53,164 bases of DNA from Gnetum montanum (Eukaryota > Streptophyta > Gnetopsida > Gnetales > Gnetaceae). The notes under the pieces were generated by a model. It searched no databases. It saw only the letters and a list, made by a program, of their open reading frames with translations, and was not told where the DNA came from. Where the stretch lies: NCBI GenBank assembly GCA_015680685.1, contig MNCI01028264.1, positions 17,542 to 70,705 on the forward strand, read 5' to 3'. Made by a program: the position numbers and the translations under genes. Shown here one piece after another: positions 33,831-47,180 of the stretch (the stretch's first letter is position 1; each line of letters starts with the position of its first letter).

Positions 33831-36549
33831 TATAGATACCTTATGTCAAATCCTTAAGGATTTCCCTAAGAGACATAGACATAATTATAACATGCCCTTT
33901 CATTAAGATTTTTTTAAACATAATTATAAATCTTGATTATGGAAAACATCATTTAAGAATGAAGATATGACAAAGTATTCCTCTTAACTTTTATTCATCC
34001 TCAAAAAGGTCCACATAAGGATCTTTATTCATGTTCTAATGCTTTAATTTCTTCTTTTCTAAGGATTCTTGCTTATTTTGTAGATGAAAGTATAAGTTAG
34101 ATAGGAATATGTAACAATGAATTACATTAATTATCATAATTATAATATGAGGCGAGTTAAAGGTCTAATAGTTACCAATCATAATTTCTATCTTGAGTTA
34201 CACTATGTGAATCTTATATTCTTAGTAGTGAATATAGGATAAATCCTTATACCTAACTTGTATTACTTGAGAATATTAACTTAACTAAATTTTTAAATAT
34301 AAATTAAAAAAAAGAAATAAAAATAAGAAAAAAATGGAGTATGGAATAGGAAACTCATTGTTTCTTCATTTCCCTTCTAGAAATCAAGAATGTAATTATA
34401 GTTCAAACATGATGGGAATGTGATCAATTGAATGTACTTTAGATGGTAGGGCTTGATCATGCTCTTTGAATTTTTCTTTAGAAATTAACTTTAGTAACTT
34501 AGTAATTTAGAAGAATTGACTATCATACCAAATATATTCTAGAGTCTTGGCTATGAGGGTTGTTAATTCATCATTGGTGATGGTAGCAACATAGTTAGTG
34601 AATTAGGACTCGGAATGAATATCATTAATAAGCATCATCTACTTAGAAATTTAGGAATCACACTTATTGTAATGTCCTACCTAATGCATCTATGCTAGGC
34701 CAATGCTATGCCAAAAATTATATAATGAGCATATAATAATGACTATATATAAGATTACTCAATAAACATGGTGAAAGATATCTTTTTATATTAAAATCTC
34801 TAAACATGGCTACTGACAAGCTAGCCAAAATTCAATACTAGATTACCTTTGTTGCAGCAATATCATGTCATCTATGACAGACCCACAAGTTGTATTAGTG
34901 GGGTACAATTAAAAGTCAAAGAAACATTAGAACAAAACAAATTATTAAATGGAATCTTGATTATGTTATGACTATTACTCATAAGTTAAATTACAAATTC
35001 TTACTCTATCTTCTAACTCAAGTTCAAGAATGGAATCTTGATTAAATCAATTGGAAGCCAATAAATACAAAATATGAATTTCATAGGGCACAAGGAAGAT
35101 ATAACCTAATCTATGACTTTGCCTCACTATCTTCATAGTGAAGCTACCTCAATAGCCCATTGGTGGACTCTAACAATTGATAGTTTCCATAAGATTTAAC
35201 TAGATTTTTTGATACTTCTTGAAAATATAGGAAATTTCTTCAAAATGACTTGGGTTTTCTAGGGGTATGAATTTTTACTATTTCTTCTTAATCCAAAATG
35301 TTCCTTTTAAACTTGAAGGGATGAAAACTTTTGAACAATTAATTTAGGATAGATAATTATACCATCATATTAATAGACATTATAGGAATAAGTATCAATT
35401 GATATCCGTCATACAAAAGAGTTTGGTCTTGTTGCACATGATCATCGAACTTCATGAGGTCTATGATATGGTTTATCTTTTAGTATTGTCTCCTCATACC
35501 ATGAACTTCATGTGAATTGATATCTCTATCTTTAGCAGTACCTTTCACACATATCAATTTTCATGACAATCCTAATAAGAATGAATATGTTTTTTTTTTT
35601 AATTTTCTCTGATCTTGAAATATCAAACCTTATTGAAAGTGTTGTAAGTTTTGATAAGATTGAGATTGATCTTTTTGTTGATCTGTATGGTCCAAATCAA
35701 TATCTCCTACTTCTGTAATGTATGCTTCCATATATCAAATTTCATTGTGATATCAAAGGTAATTGATATCTTATTGATTCTTGCTACTATTATTGTATCT
35801 TATAAGAATATAGCTTAAAAAGAAACATTAGTCCTTATCACATACCATTTCAAGAATTACTATACTTCAATAACATTGAATGATTAAAAAAATAAAAATT
35901 TACACACTTCAGAGTAACAATTAAAGGCATTTAGGAGGCTTATCATGATCCCTAATTGGCCTCTAGCTTGTTCCTAGCTAACGAAGGCAAAATATCCTTA
36001 CTTTAATACAACATGCATTAAACAAACATGCCCAATCCACTACATACAGTATCAGCCTAACCAACATAATCCTCTAGCTCTATTTCCAAGCTATAATGGA
36101 TGATGATACTTAAAGAGACTAAAGATCTACATACATATTCAAAATGAAAATTTCAATAATAACTAGCTTAATTAAATGCTAAAATAATAAAAATAGTTTA
36201 GTACATAAATTTTGACAAGCCTAAATTCAATCATAATGATAAATAGTAGAATAGCCTTAACTAGTTATATCTCTAAAACATCAAGATTGAGTTTTATCAA
36301 AACATAACCAAAACTAAAATATTTTCAAAAGAAGAACATTGTTCCTATAGGCATAAGAAATAATCTAATTCATAAACCTATTCACTATTTCCACATCCAA
36401 GTGTAAAATAAAAGAGAAATCCTACATACTCATATTAGTTTGAAATTTCTAGCAATAAAGGCTAGAATTATATACATAAAAAAATTAGCCTGTTCCAATA
36501 GGCAACAAAATGATACAATGGGCTTGAAACCAATTGAATAACCTTTCAT
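33831..36549. other. AT-rich region without recognised features
   Basis: About 2.7 kb with no frame over 60 codons that resembles a protein, no tandem repeat, and no copy of the LTR families elsewhere in the window. It could include the 3' end of element 3 or of the minus-strand frame to its right, but no terminal repeat was found. Confidence 0.4.
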
Positions 36550-37650
36550 GATCAAAATTTAGAACCAACCTCCACACCCATACTATCTTACTCTTTGAAG
36601 TGGGATGGATTGACTCTGTTATTGTCATTACAAATCTACAAATGGATGTTCTACTCTATATCCACAATCCTCTTGTCCAATGTTGACATGGTAGAACTTA
36701 ACTTTTCCAACATGGACAAGCTTGCTTTTTGACTAGATTAGACCTCCTTAATTTAGGTCCACATGTCCTCTTGGAGCTCCCTCATCTCATTTTCTTGAGG
36801 TACCAACATTGAACCCAGATCATCTGAATCCTTGATAAAAATGCCGAGATTTGTATAGATCTTAAGAGATCTGGTGAAACTATCCTTCTTCAAGATTTTC
36901 AAGTTCAAAATCATCCTTGTTTGAGGCTTTGATAGTTCCAAATACTATATAATTTCTGAAATTAAAAAAAATAATAGTTTCAAAGCTTCATCATCATAAT
37001 GGTAGACCATATACCTTATTAGTAGGTATGCAAAGTTGGCCTCCTCTCCATACATTGGTTCCTTCTTCACCCAAAAGGATGGGTTGAGGACATAATTTGT
37101 GTGAGTTGAGGGTAGGACATTTGTGATAATCATCTATTCCATAACCCTATTTCCAACCTCAAATTTATAAAATGCATGTCCTGTGACTAGACCCTGCTAG
37201 AATTAGATTTGCTAACAAATTGATAAAATAGATTGTATTTCTCCTTAGTTCTTTTCCTTAGCTTGAAAACATTATTACCATTGAATGGGATCTTGAACCA
37301 TCCCTCTAGCCATGCCTCTATAATCTTTACTCTTGTGTTTTGGATGATCAATACCTAGTATTATTCTACAGGCTTTGTCTTGTTGATGTGTAGCTTCAAC
37401 TTCTTATATAATTTCAATATCTCCTCCTGGTATAACTAATTGATCATGGATTTTAACGAATGCCCCATAGCCAAAAACTTTGATTTGCAAATGGGTACTA
37501 ACATTTGTGCAACCAAGAAACTCAATGTAATTAGCCTCAATGTGGAAAGGAGCTATCTTCAATCTCTCACTCTATGGTACTTGCACATACATAAGAATGT
37601 TGAGAGATAAAAAATAATTAGTGATTTATTTTAGAAACCCCATGCTTACA
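36550..37650 (-). pseudogene. Unrecognised charged coiled-coil frame, copy 1
   Basis: On the minus strand a broken frame reads, in order, a segment LYKKLKLHINKTKPVE, then IIEAWLEGWFKIPFN and KEKYNLFYQFVSKSN (about 37180-37320), an intact 62-codon piece (36945-37133) with FWVKKEPMYGEEANFAYL, and a heptad-rich C terminus with EMRELQEDMWT, SLSMLEKLSSTMSTLDKR (about 36640-36800). EAWL...F, then KEKYNLF, aligns with EEWL...F and KEMYVLFQ in the minus-strand frame at 48.1-50.4 kb, so they look like one family. It lies downstream of element 3 pol on the same strand, the position that the second frame occupies in element 1. Function unknown. Confidence 0.45.
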
Positions 37651-38287
37651 TTGTCTTGTTATATTATGGTAGAGGATTTGGCCTTTTATATGCTCTAGTA
37701 TGCATGGTTAAAATTTTGCAAGAAAGATAAGGGTTTCCTAGTATCTAAAACCAACAAAACATTGCTTATATTTTTTAGAGATAAGACTTACTTAGCTTGT
37801 TGGATCAATCCTCTCTTAGGTCTTACTTCATGCTATTTTTGTATTCCTATCCTAACACTTGTAGTGGATGACTTGGTAGGAAGAGCTATAATTGAAATTG
37901 GTGAGGTCCTACCACTACATGCAAGAGACAAGATTGATGATATATAATTCCAAGGGTTCTACCCACTACTCTGATGAACACGAAAGAGAACTGGTAGCAT
38001 GTCGGGTTTTTTGTGATATTCTATGATAATCATGAAGGAATGGAAGGGTTTACAACTACATTATAGTTTATTGAATTTGGGGTGGTTTCCTTTTTAATCA
38101 ACTTTGGATGCTTTCATACACTTATATTTTTTTTTGTGTTTGATTGTATTGACACTCTTCATGGAATCAATATAGTTCTATAACAAAGGATCAATTCCTC
38201 TTGTATTAGTGGTAATTATTGATCTCATTAACATATATACTACAATCATATCAATTTTTACTTCTATATTGATGAAGATCAACATCA
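37651..38287. other. Spacer with one unassigned plus-strand frame
   Basis: A 61-codon frame (37762-37947; ...VVDDLVGRAIIEIGEVLPLHARDKIDDI) has protein-like composition and may continue in other frames to about 38070, but I recognise no family. Confidence 0.3.
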
Positions 38288-38288
38288 T

Positions 38289-38327
<39 letters not shown>

Positions 38328-38331
38328 TTGT
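38288..38331. repeat. (TG)n(TA)n microsatellite
   Basis: A run of TG dinucleotides passes directly into a run of TA dinucleotides. A compound microsatellite, likely polymorphic. Confidence 0.95.
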
Positions 38332-38432
38332 TTTTATCAAACCTCATTACACTTACATTGTTAAAACGTAAGGCCCTTGAGAAAATTTTTACATTATCAT
38401 AAGTTATTGATTGAACTAATGAGCTTTAGTAT

Positions 38433-38452
38433 CACTATATATATATATATAT
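38433..38452. repeat. (AT)n microsatellite
   Basis: A short pure AT dinucleotide run about 100 bases right of the compound microsatellite. Confidence 0.85.
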
Positions 38453-40429
38453 TATTAATAAGTATCGAAATATCAATATCTTTAATACTTAGAATCTAGA
38501 GTCACTGTCTCCTAATTTATCACACTATGTCAAAGTATTGATGTCTATTAATATCTTAAAACACTAAGGAATTTTCAATTTCCTATATATTACTTGACCT
38601 CAATTTTGTAATATCTCTTAGTTATACAAACTTCCATATCGTAGGTCCTAGCATGTCTCGGTATACATTGATATATGATTTAAAATTTATTAACATAAAG
38701 AATAAATTTAGTAACCAATTTTTTAATAGATAATTAATCCCCCCACTAATAGACTTTTTCATAACATGTTATTTACTTGGGGTATGAATTATTTGATAAA
38801 AGTTCATATAAAACTCTATTAGGAAGGTTTAGATGGGATCACTTGGACTAAACTTCCCCTCATAAGGTTTGCTTTATTTATTGGAAGGATGGCTTACAAT
38901 CTTAAGTTTCTACCTTTCCTATGTTTTAAGGATCTAAAATGCATTTCTTTCAACACACTCATTCCCTAACTTGATCTTCGGTTAGCTCCCATGTTGGTTG
39001 TACCCTAATTTCCTAATGTTATACTATAGTAATAACCCTCTCTTAATTAATCTAGGTTATATTCTTAACCTACATGGATTAGATTAATTGATTATTTATT
39101 TGGGCTAGGGACTAACCAAGCAAGTAGACCAATAACATGTATGCCATCGATTTTATATGCTCTCTATTGTGATGACTTGCAAGTAAGCTATGAACTATAA
39201 AAGGTTTGTATCTTAGATGCTCTAGTCATGGTAGGGATTCAACCACTAACTTGTATGGGAAGGATGTTGGAAAACTATATGAAGGTTCAAAGAGTATCAA
39301 GTACTAGTGGAAATTAAATTTGGAAATTCTAGAATTTGATAATAAACATGTAGTGATATAGTGTAAGATTTTGAGGTTATTTATGCCTTAGTAGTAAAGC
39401 TAAACACTTGTTATCATATTGGGGAAAATAAAGGGAGAAAAGATACATAATTTCTTTTAGTTATTTGTCAAGATTCTCAAGCTAAGAGATAGAAATAGAC
39501 TAAGAAGAATGTTTACTAAGTATAAGGTTGTCTATTATGATACTTACTTAGGTTAGTAAATATCTTTCTTAAGAGTGTTATACGCTAGCTACCTGAAGTA
39601 GTGGTATCTAGGGTTCATTTGATGATTTATTGATAGTTGCTCCACCCATAATAGCTCTACTTATAAAATGGGATTCTTGAGGAATTCCTAATAATATGAG
39701 CTTCAAGCATCACCTCAACTGTAAGGTTCTTATGGCCCCTTAGCTTTTCTCATGATTGAAGGTTCCTATGGGGTAGCTTTTTTAACTCAATAACTTCCTA
39801 CTTCAATTAGAAGGCTCTTGTGAAAGTCTCTCTATTTTTTTTTATAAATTGAAAATAAAATTTTGATGGGTTGCTTACATGGGTGTTGGTCTTGTTTCAT
39901 TCAATTGGATGTTTTTGCCACCATAGATGATGGAGCCAATATAAAATATTATTTTTTCCATATTGAATATCCAAAGTAAGTAACCAATATAGCCCCTACA
40001 ATTATCAACAATGACCTACACTTACTTATTTTAGCTTCTTATATAGAAACTTGAAACTAAATGGAGAGTATCTTTAGAAAAAATAGGATTTATTATGCCA
40101 ACTTAGTATTATAGCATAACTTATTTTAATTCATTTAATGTTTATTTTTATTATACTAAGGTTCACCCCTAAGTGGATTTTGGGATTTAACCTACCTATC
40201 TCATGATTAGGGGAATTGTCCTTCTCCCTTACATTCTAAAAATGATGCTATTGAATTCTTTATAGTTCCAACTAACAATAGAAATTTCTATTAACCTATA
40301 CATTTTTCAAGGTAAGAGTTGTTGAGTTAAGGTTATTTTTAGTTATTTTTATATTATTGAATAAGGTATTTGATTATCTAAACTAGAATTACTCTCTATC
40401 ATTTTAACTTCTAATTAACCATGTCCATT
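38453..40429. other. AT-rich spacer left of element 3
   Basis: No gene on either strand. By position it would be the spacer between pol and the 3' frame of element 3 if copy 1 of the charged frame belongs to that element, comparable to 11031-13087 in element 1. Confidence 0.35.
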
Positions 40430-41560
40430 CCTTGTTTCTTCCATTGGATAATTAGCATTACATAATTCTACTAACTCATCCTTTCTAGGTTCTATTATCT
40501 GATGTTGATGATATAGATTTAGTCTTTGACCATTAACTAAAAATGAGGTAGACAAGTCTTCAATAGATGCAATTAAGACACTACCATTAACATGAGGTTG
40601 TAATACTAGATATGGACCTTCCCACTAACTCATTAATGTTTTTGGAAATTTACATAGTCTCATGTTATATAGCAAGACTTTATATCCTTCTAAAAATTAC
40701 TTATTTAGTATACTCTTATCATGCATATGTTTTATTTGTTTTCTTATTATTCTTTGTTTATCAAGGACATGCATGCATAATTCATCAAGTTCACAAAATT
40801 AGGTCATGCTAAGGTTTTGATTGAGTTCTTCATTAAAACTTTGTTGATATTCTAATCTTAGAGATTGATATTTTATTTCAATAGGAAAGAGACATTGTTT
40901 ACTATAAACTAACTAATAGGGTGAATAACCTAAGTTTGGTTTATAAGTAATCCTATAGGCCCCAAGTGCATCTAGTAATTTCCTAGAACAATCCTTCTTT
41001 TTAGCACAAATAGTTTTAGTTAAAATTTTTAGGATGATTCTATTAGAAAATTTAACTTGACCATTAGTTTTAGGATGGAAGGTAGTGGCTATCTTATGTT
41101 GAATTCCATAATTTTCAAGGAAGTTTTTATATGTTATTTATGAAATGAGTTTCCTAATCACTAATGAATGTACATGGAGTCCCAAATCATGTTAAAATAT
41201 GTTCTCTGAGAAATGTCACAACAATGTTGGCATCATTTATTGAAATTTCCTTAGCTTCCACTTGTTTTGTTACATAATCTATACATACTAGGATGTATTA
41301 ATAGCCATTGGAAGGAGGGAATGGTCCTAGAAAATATATGCCCCATATATCAAAAGTTTCTATGATTAAAATGGAATTGAGTAAAATTTTGTATCTTTTG
41401 AAAATTTCCCCTAATCATTGACACTTATTACATTCCTAAACATGAGTGTAAGTGTCCTTAAAAATAGTTGGCTAATAGAACCCACTTTGTAGAAATTTTA
41501 AGGTTGTTCTTCCCCAATGTCAACATAACATATTCAAAGGATTTCATGTTATTCCTCTTC
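40430..41560 (-). pseudogene. Element 3 integrase and pol C terminus
   Basis: Zinc-finger end with TYTHV.ECNKCQ near 41395-41460. DDE core: the second Asp is kept in FISD.ETHF (about 41130-41165), but the catalytic Glu reads Lys in HPKTNGQVKFSNR (about 41045-41085). The C terminus reads EGPYLVLQPHVNGSVLIAS and FLVNGQRLNLYHQHQII (about 40490-40615), the usual ..VNGQRLK.Y tail of this group. It would insert element cDNA; stops and E to K make it dead. Confidence 0.78.
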
Positions 41561-41779
41561 AATTATGTATCTTTTGGCCACTTCATCTCTACATATACAA
41601 TAAAGGTAAGGTTCACTCTAAATGTAACTCGATGCTCCTTTTAGAATTTTTTTTTCTTTTTCACTCAATTGGGTTCATATTTTCATTGTGGCTAAATATT
41701 TTGTAATATCCACAAACCATGGATATTTATTGACTAGAAAGTATTTTTCATTAGAGAATTTATGACTAATTGATCCTCT

Positions 41780-43080
41780 TGCCCTATTTTCTTCTAAAGT
41801 TTAAGTCTAGAAAGGTCATCTAGTACAACATTATCTCTACTCCTTTTATCTACAATTTCCAAATCAAATTCTTAAAGTAGAAGACACCACCTCATAATTC
41901 TAGCATTTTCTATCTTTTTGTTGGGTAGAAATTTTATGGCTGAATGATCAATGTATACCATAGTTTTTTATCCTACTAGGTAATGCCTAAATTTATCTAG
42001 AGAACACAAAATTTCTATGAGTTCTTTTTTAGTAGTTGTGTAATTTAATTGAACTTAATATAATATTTTAGAAACATAGTAAATTACCTTAGGTTTATTA
42101 CCTATGTATTGAACCAACACTACTCTGATGGCTATATCACTAGCATCACACATTAAGTCGAAAGGAAAATTCTAATTAGATGAATTAAATATCAAGGTTA
42201 AAGTTACCTTTTCCTTGTAAATACTTCTTGACAATCATTATTTCATGTGAAAGAAACATCCTTTTTTTCAAAACTTTATAAATAAGTTTGGCAAGTTTTT
42301 GAGTGGTCTTTAATAATTCTTCTATGGTATTCAACATGACCTAAGAAGGATCTAAGTGTTCTTAAATTGGTAGGGGCTAGAAGTGTAGAATTATCATAAC
42401 TTATTTCACATTCATTTTAATTTCTTATTTAGAGATTATCTGTCCTAAAACTACATTGCTTGTTACCATTAAATAATTTCTTTTCCAACTTTATTTTAAG
42501 TTGGTTTCTATGCATCTATCCAAGGCATATTTTAATCATTTTAATGTTTGTTCAGAAGTATCTTCATACAATGACAAATCATCCATAAATACTTCCACAT
42601 ATTCCTCTAACATGTTAGAGAAAATAGATATCATTATCCTTTGAAAGGTAGTGGGTGCATTAGAAAGACCAAAGTACATTCTCCTATAGGCAAAGGTACT
42701 GTATGGATAAGTAAAAGTTATTTTATGCTAATATTTTGGAATAATGACTACTTGATTTTAGCGACTAAAACCATCCAAAAAATAATAATATTCATGCCCT
42801 TCTAATGTTTCTAATATTTAATCTATATAAGGTAGAGGAAAATGATCATTTTTAGTACATTGATTAAGTTTCCTATGATCCACAAAAATTCTCCTATTAC
42901 CACACTTTTTAGGCACCAATGTGATGGGAGTAACTTAGTCACTATTAGCTATTGGGTAAATAATCCCTTTCTTCCAAATTTTAAAAATTTCATCTTTAAC
43001 AATTTACTTTATGATTGGGTTTATTCTCATAGGAGGAATTCTAATTGGTTTAACATTGTGTTCTAGGTGTATGTGATGTT
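41780..43080 (-). pseudogene. Element 3 reverse transcriptase and RNase H
   Basis: RT begins near 43060 (HNVKPIRIPPMRINP), then EIFKIWKKGIIYPIANS, VTPITLVPKKCGNRRIFVDH and KNDHFPLP. The catalytic motif is FMDD at 42578-42589, followed by LSLYEDTSEQTLK. RNase H ends with LEIVDKRS.DNVVLDDLSRL near 41800-41880. A stop where Trp is expected is at 42935-42937 (TAA). A plus-strand frame at 42842-43066 is its shadow. Confidence 0.85.
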
Positions 43081-43539
43081 GACATATGTTAGTAAAATTC
43101 CATGATGGAGATCTTCATAACTCAATGCAAATGCCTTGGATTTTATTTTTAATATTCCAATTAATTTGTTCTCTTGGCTAATTGTTAATTGAGAGTTTAT
43201 TATTAGAGGTTTATTTTCATTAAGGAAAATACACCTAAGGATAATTGGTAATTAATTAAGCTACAAAGACTTACTAATTGGTTGTTTAATATTGTTCCCA
43301 ATGATTCCTAATCCTAAATTCAAAATTTGCTCTAAGACATTCTATTATTACATAGTGGAAGAGTCTAAATACATCTCATTAAAATTATTGAGTACTAAAG
43401 TTTCCTTATTTTCAACCATGGTAGAATTTGGTATCAAATAAAGCATTCTAACTTCTTTAATGTCTTGATTTATTTAATGTCTCCTTTGCCTTATCAAATA
43501 CATTAAATATAAAAGTGGGATTGGTAAAGGCTAATTGAA

Positions 43540-43900
43540 GTTGCCCTCATCTACAATGGATTATAGCATCAACCCTTACTAGCCAAGGTCTTTCTAGTAT
43601 AGTAGGAAAACAATATGGATTCTTAACTTCCAATACAACAACATTTACCAGATATTTTCCCTTTTATACTTCCACTACTAAGTCTTGAAGTATTTCTATA
43701 GGTTTAAAAATTGTGCCATCAACCAAGGAAATTGACATATTTACTTACCTAATATTTTCTAGCTATAGTGCCTCAACCATTTCATATGGCATATTGTTGA
43801 TTATTAAGTCTAAATCTAATAAGGTATTTTTGAATTTTTTTTCATTGATTTTTATAGGAATAGTTGGCATTCTTAGGTCTTGATACTTTGGAATTTCATA
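43540..43900 (-). pseudogene. Element 3 aspartic protease
   Basis: TLLDLDLIINNMPYEMVEAL (about 43785-43845) carries the LLDxG.x.N.MP pattern: Asp kept, Gly lost. Downstream ILERPWLVRVDAIIHCR (about 43555-43605) matches LGRPWL. Between them lies VNMSISLVDGTI.KP.EI. Lies between gag and RT as expected. Confidence 0.72.
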
Positions 43901-43999
43901 ACTTTGAATTATTTGAGATAACTTATCTACCAAATATACTTGTCTAGGGATTATTTTGCATAAAGTGGAGTATCATTTAAGGCCTACTCAACTTGGTGA

Positions 44000-45000
44000 C
44001 CTATCTTGCTTAGGTGACCTACATTCTAGTTATAACTCATCAACTTGGTCCTCAAGAATAACCTTATTATTAGTTTTAGGTTGTATAGTCTTCCCATTTC
44101 TTGTAGTTATGGAATGTAGTTATTCTTTGCCTTTTCTTTGGTTTGTGGGGTTGGGATAAGGTTGGAAGGGTAATTCACTTTTGATCAAGTCCTAGAATCA
44201 TCTTCTAGTTTTAGCTACAAACTACCTATTTTCTTCAATAAAAGGCCATTAAAATTAGGGCTAAGTAATCCATTTACTCATTAATCAAGTTTCAATATGG
44301 TCTATAATTATTTTGAGAGGTTGGTTCTAGTTGTTGGTAGAATAGTCTTGGTTGAAATGAAGGAGTTTGGTTACTAATTTGTTAAAAAGGTGTAACTGAT
44401 TTTTGGACTTCTGCATTATAATATGCCAAGGTTGGACATGTTATGATGTCATGTTGCTTATTTCCACATAGATTATAGACTTCCTCCTAAGAAATGTGGG
44501 ATTGTTTCTTAATTAATTTGGTTTTCCATCAACTTTCTTATTTAGTTTCTTAGTTTTATGAGTTACACCTTGCATGAAATAAGGTTTTTGCCAACATTTT
44601 CTTTGATCTACTAAGGAATCAATAATTCTCCAACCTTTTTTCCAATGTAACATTTAAAATGTTTCCCCCACAAGAAAATTCTACATTTTATCTATAATAT
44701 GGTAACAACTCTTTTATAAATTTTTGGATTAATTGATGGGCTAGAAATCCATGATTTATGTTTTTAAGACATAGTTCCTTAAATCTATCAAAAGCATAAT
44801 CCTCATTCTCAACAAATATTAGAACTATTTTATAAACATTTACACATCATGGAAAGTCATAATCTTATTCTAATAAGATGTACAACGTTCATGAAGGAAT
44901 AAAAGCCAAGAGAAATTTTAGGAACATGTTTGAAATTTAAAACCTGTAATGTGCATGCTAGGAATTTCATCAATAAGAAGAAAAAAAAATTATGCTCAAC
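44000..45000 (-). pseudogene. Element 3 gag with damaged zinc knuckle
   Basis: Near 44640-44770 the minus strand reads HGFLAHQLIQKFIKELLPYYR, NVEFSCGGNIL and WRIIDSLVDQ, the Athila-type gag pattern ending ..AGG.F......A..LI. A zinc knuckle at 44433-44483 reads EVYNLCGNKQHDIITCP: C-x2-C-x4-H-x4-C with the first Cys replaced by Tyr (a single TGT to TAT change). Frames are broken. A plus-strand frame at 43956-44159 is a shadow. Confidence 0.65.
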
Positions 45001-45799
45001 TTAAGCATTGTATAGGCATAATTACCAATATCCATGGATTCTATCACAATTATAAATTTTGAATGCATATGTTATTTTCCTATAAGAAGAAGTACCATGG
45101 AAATTTATTTATCAATTTAAGCCTAATTTAAGAAAGCTTAGATATGATAATATCTTCAAGAAATAAGGTTCCTATGATAGTTCTTCCTTTGTCTTATATA
45201 GACTAGCCTATTGTAGAAATCATAACATGGATGGTGGCACATTTTTTTTAAAGAATATCATACTTGACTTAATATAGAGATTTGAATGAAATTCAAAAAA
45301 CACGATTTTTAAAAAATTTTGGGAACTTTGATCCATAATAAAGAAATAGCTATCAAGATTCTAGAGAATTAAAATCTCTTTGATGTTAGTATTAAAATCA
45401 TAATCAATAAGGTATGTATATATAGCTAATACACATGTCATATTGATCCTGCATGCTTAGATGTCATACTTTATCAAGCATTATATATAGTTAATGAAAT
45501 TAAGGATATCTTGAAGAATAAGTTATTTCTACTACATATTAATTTAGATCTAATGTTATTCCTTCTCTATGAAAACTTTAATGCTAAGGAAGAGAGTGAT
45601 ATGCATCATTTCTTAAAGTTTAAACAAGTACAAAATTAATTTGATGAGAAGTTGCATTTGAAGAGCATGTTTCATTAAGTCATCATAAAATTTCATTAGC
45701 TAGAAAATATTATGCCTATTTTAAATCATTAGTAGATAAGTATGACATTCCTTTTTAGCAGTTCTTGGTCTAATATGATATCTCATTATGCATAAATAT
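45001..45799. other. AT-rich spacer
   Basis: No recognised feature. The 5' LTR of element 3 should lie here on the minus strand, but no repeat of it is present left of the element. Confidence 0.4.
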
Positions 45800-46870
45800 A
45801 ATTAAGGGTGTGGATTCAACTAGTTAGCAAATAGTCAATCATGAGAGAACCCCAAGTCATAAGGGGAGGGGAAAGAGGTCAAAAAATAATCATTAAAGCA
45901 TGAAGTTCACATCGTAGGGTGCATGGAGGAAGTTAAAATCAACAAGAATGAAAACTCAATGACCAATGACAAAGACTTCCTCAATGCGATGGAATAGGTC
46001 AAATAGTTGCTAAAACAAAAGAACACCTCTGTTAGCCTATATGACCTAGTAATAACTTTCATTGTACACTGCAAAACGTTGGTAAAGTGTTGACCTAAAC
46101 TCTTGTTAGTAACGATATCCTTGCTAGTGAGAAACCATTCATGTAGTGATGGTACAACCTTCACTAAAGTAAGAAAAAAAGTCAATAGCACTAGTGTTTC
46201 ATGATAGTGAAGTCAAGACCAACCCTAAGATGGCGAGACAACCAAGCCCCCTTGTCCATAACCATATGGATGGGGTAATACAAAATGCATAGGGTGAATG
46301 TTGATGATTGAGTAGCGAATAATGTAATAGCTACACCATTTTTGAACTTTTAGCCCTAATAGAGCACATGTAATACATCTCATCTTTTACCCTTAAATCC
46401 TTTAACAAATCTTAGGTTTTTATAAAAGGCTTCATTTCTTTAGATTTCATGGTAGTGGAATAATTCCCCATAACAACCAACTTCTTAGTGATGGAAGAAA
46501 TGTCAATATTCAACCTCATCTTGGGGAGGCCTTGGCTAGCTCAGTTATGAGCTATTTCCTCATAAATCTACCACAAAATTCACTTGCCTTACAATGGAGA
46601 TAAAATAATTATCCATGGATATAGTATGGTACCCTTAATAGTTAACAATGTTCACATAGAATAAGAATTTGAAGTGGAGTTTTAGGTAGAGACTCCTACT
46701 ATTAATTACAAAGTCAAGAAACTAGATAGAGTAGAAGAGACCAAAACATACAACAATTTTTCCATGGATGCACCATGGGAAGAGCTCCCCTTGAATGTGT
46801 TTAGTGAAGGGAATGGAGAATATAAAATCAGGCAACATAGACCATATACCATTCCTAATCTTTCAAAGAT
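45800..46870 (+). pseudogene. Ty3-type gag C terminus and protease, copy A
   Basis: A plus-strand decayed frame starting with a segment MEQVK.LLKQKNTSVSLYDLV (about 45990-46050) that aligns closely with LEQVKLSLKQKNASFSLYDL at 52915-52975; both match the linker before protease in Tat-type gag-pol. Further on, FNLILGRPWLAQL (LGRPWL at 46518-46541) followed by YHKIHLPYNGDKIIIHGY is the protease C terminus of this group. The region of the catalytic Asp is not readable. No RT follows, so the copy is truncated at about 46.9 kb. The minus-strand 94-codon frame at 45907-46191 is its shadow. Confidence 0.68.
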
Positions 46871-47180
46871 TAGAGAACATTTGGATAATTGATGTATGTT
46901 TCCTATTCACTTGTTCCTGTACCCATAACCATGTACCCTTATTTTCTAGTAGCCCTCTTGGTCTAGTTTAAATGTTATTTGCATGTACTATTCTATGTTA
47001 CTTTGTTTTGCCTTGTTTTAACCCTATTGTACACATGGACTAGAGTTCATTCTCGCCTATGGTTTACCTTTTATGCCTTGTCTATTTTAGAAAATAAAAC
47101 ATGAAAAATTCCATAAAAACTTTAACACATAAAAAATTTATAAAAAATTTTAAAACAAAAAACTGATAAAAATTTCCCTT
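46871..47180. other. Spacer
   Basis: Pyrimidine-rich to about 47090, then A-rich; no gene. Leads into the 34-bp array. Confidence 0.4.

Larger units (their letters stand above)
40430..45000 (-). mobile_element. Element 3: Athila-like gag-pol remnant, minus strand
   Basis: Reading leftward from 45,000: gag, protease, RT, RNase H, integrase, in Ty3 order, all decayed. The gag signature and the RNase H end (LL.EFDLEIVDKRS.DNVVLDDLSRL) are of the Athila type. No LTRs, primer site or target duplication were found, so the ends are unknown. It is a different family from element 1: the gag proteins do not resemble each other. Confidence 0.82.

Noticed and set aside
39225-39260. Minus-strand B-box-like GGTTGAATCCC
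   Set aside because: No A box at a suitable distance, so a tRNA or SINE call cannot be supported.
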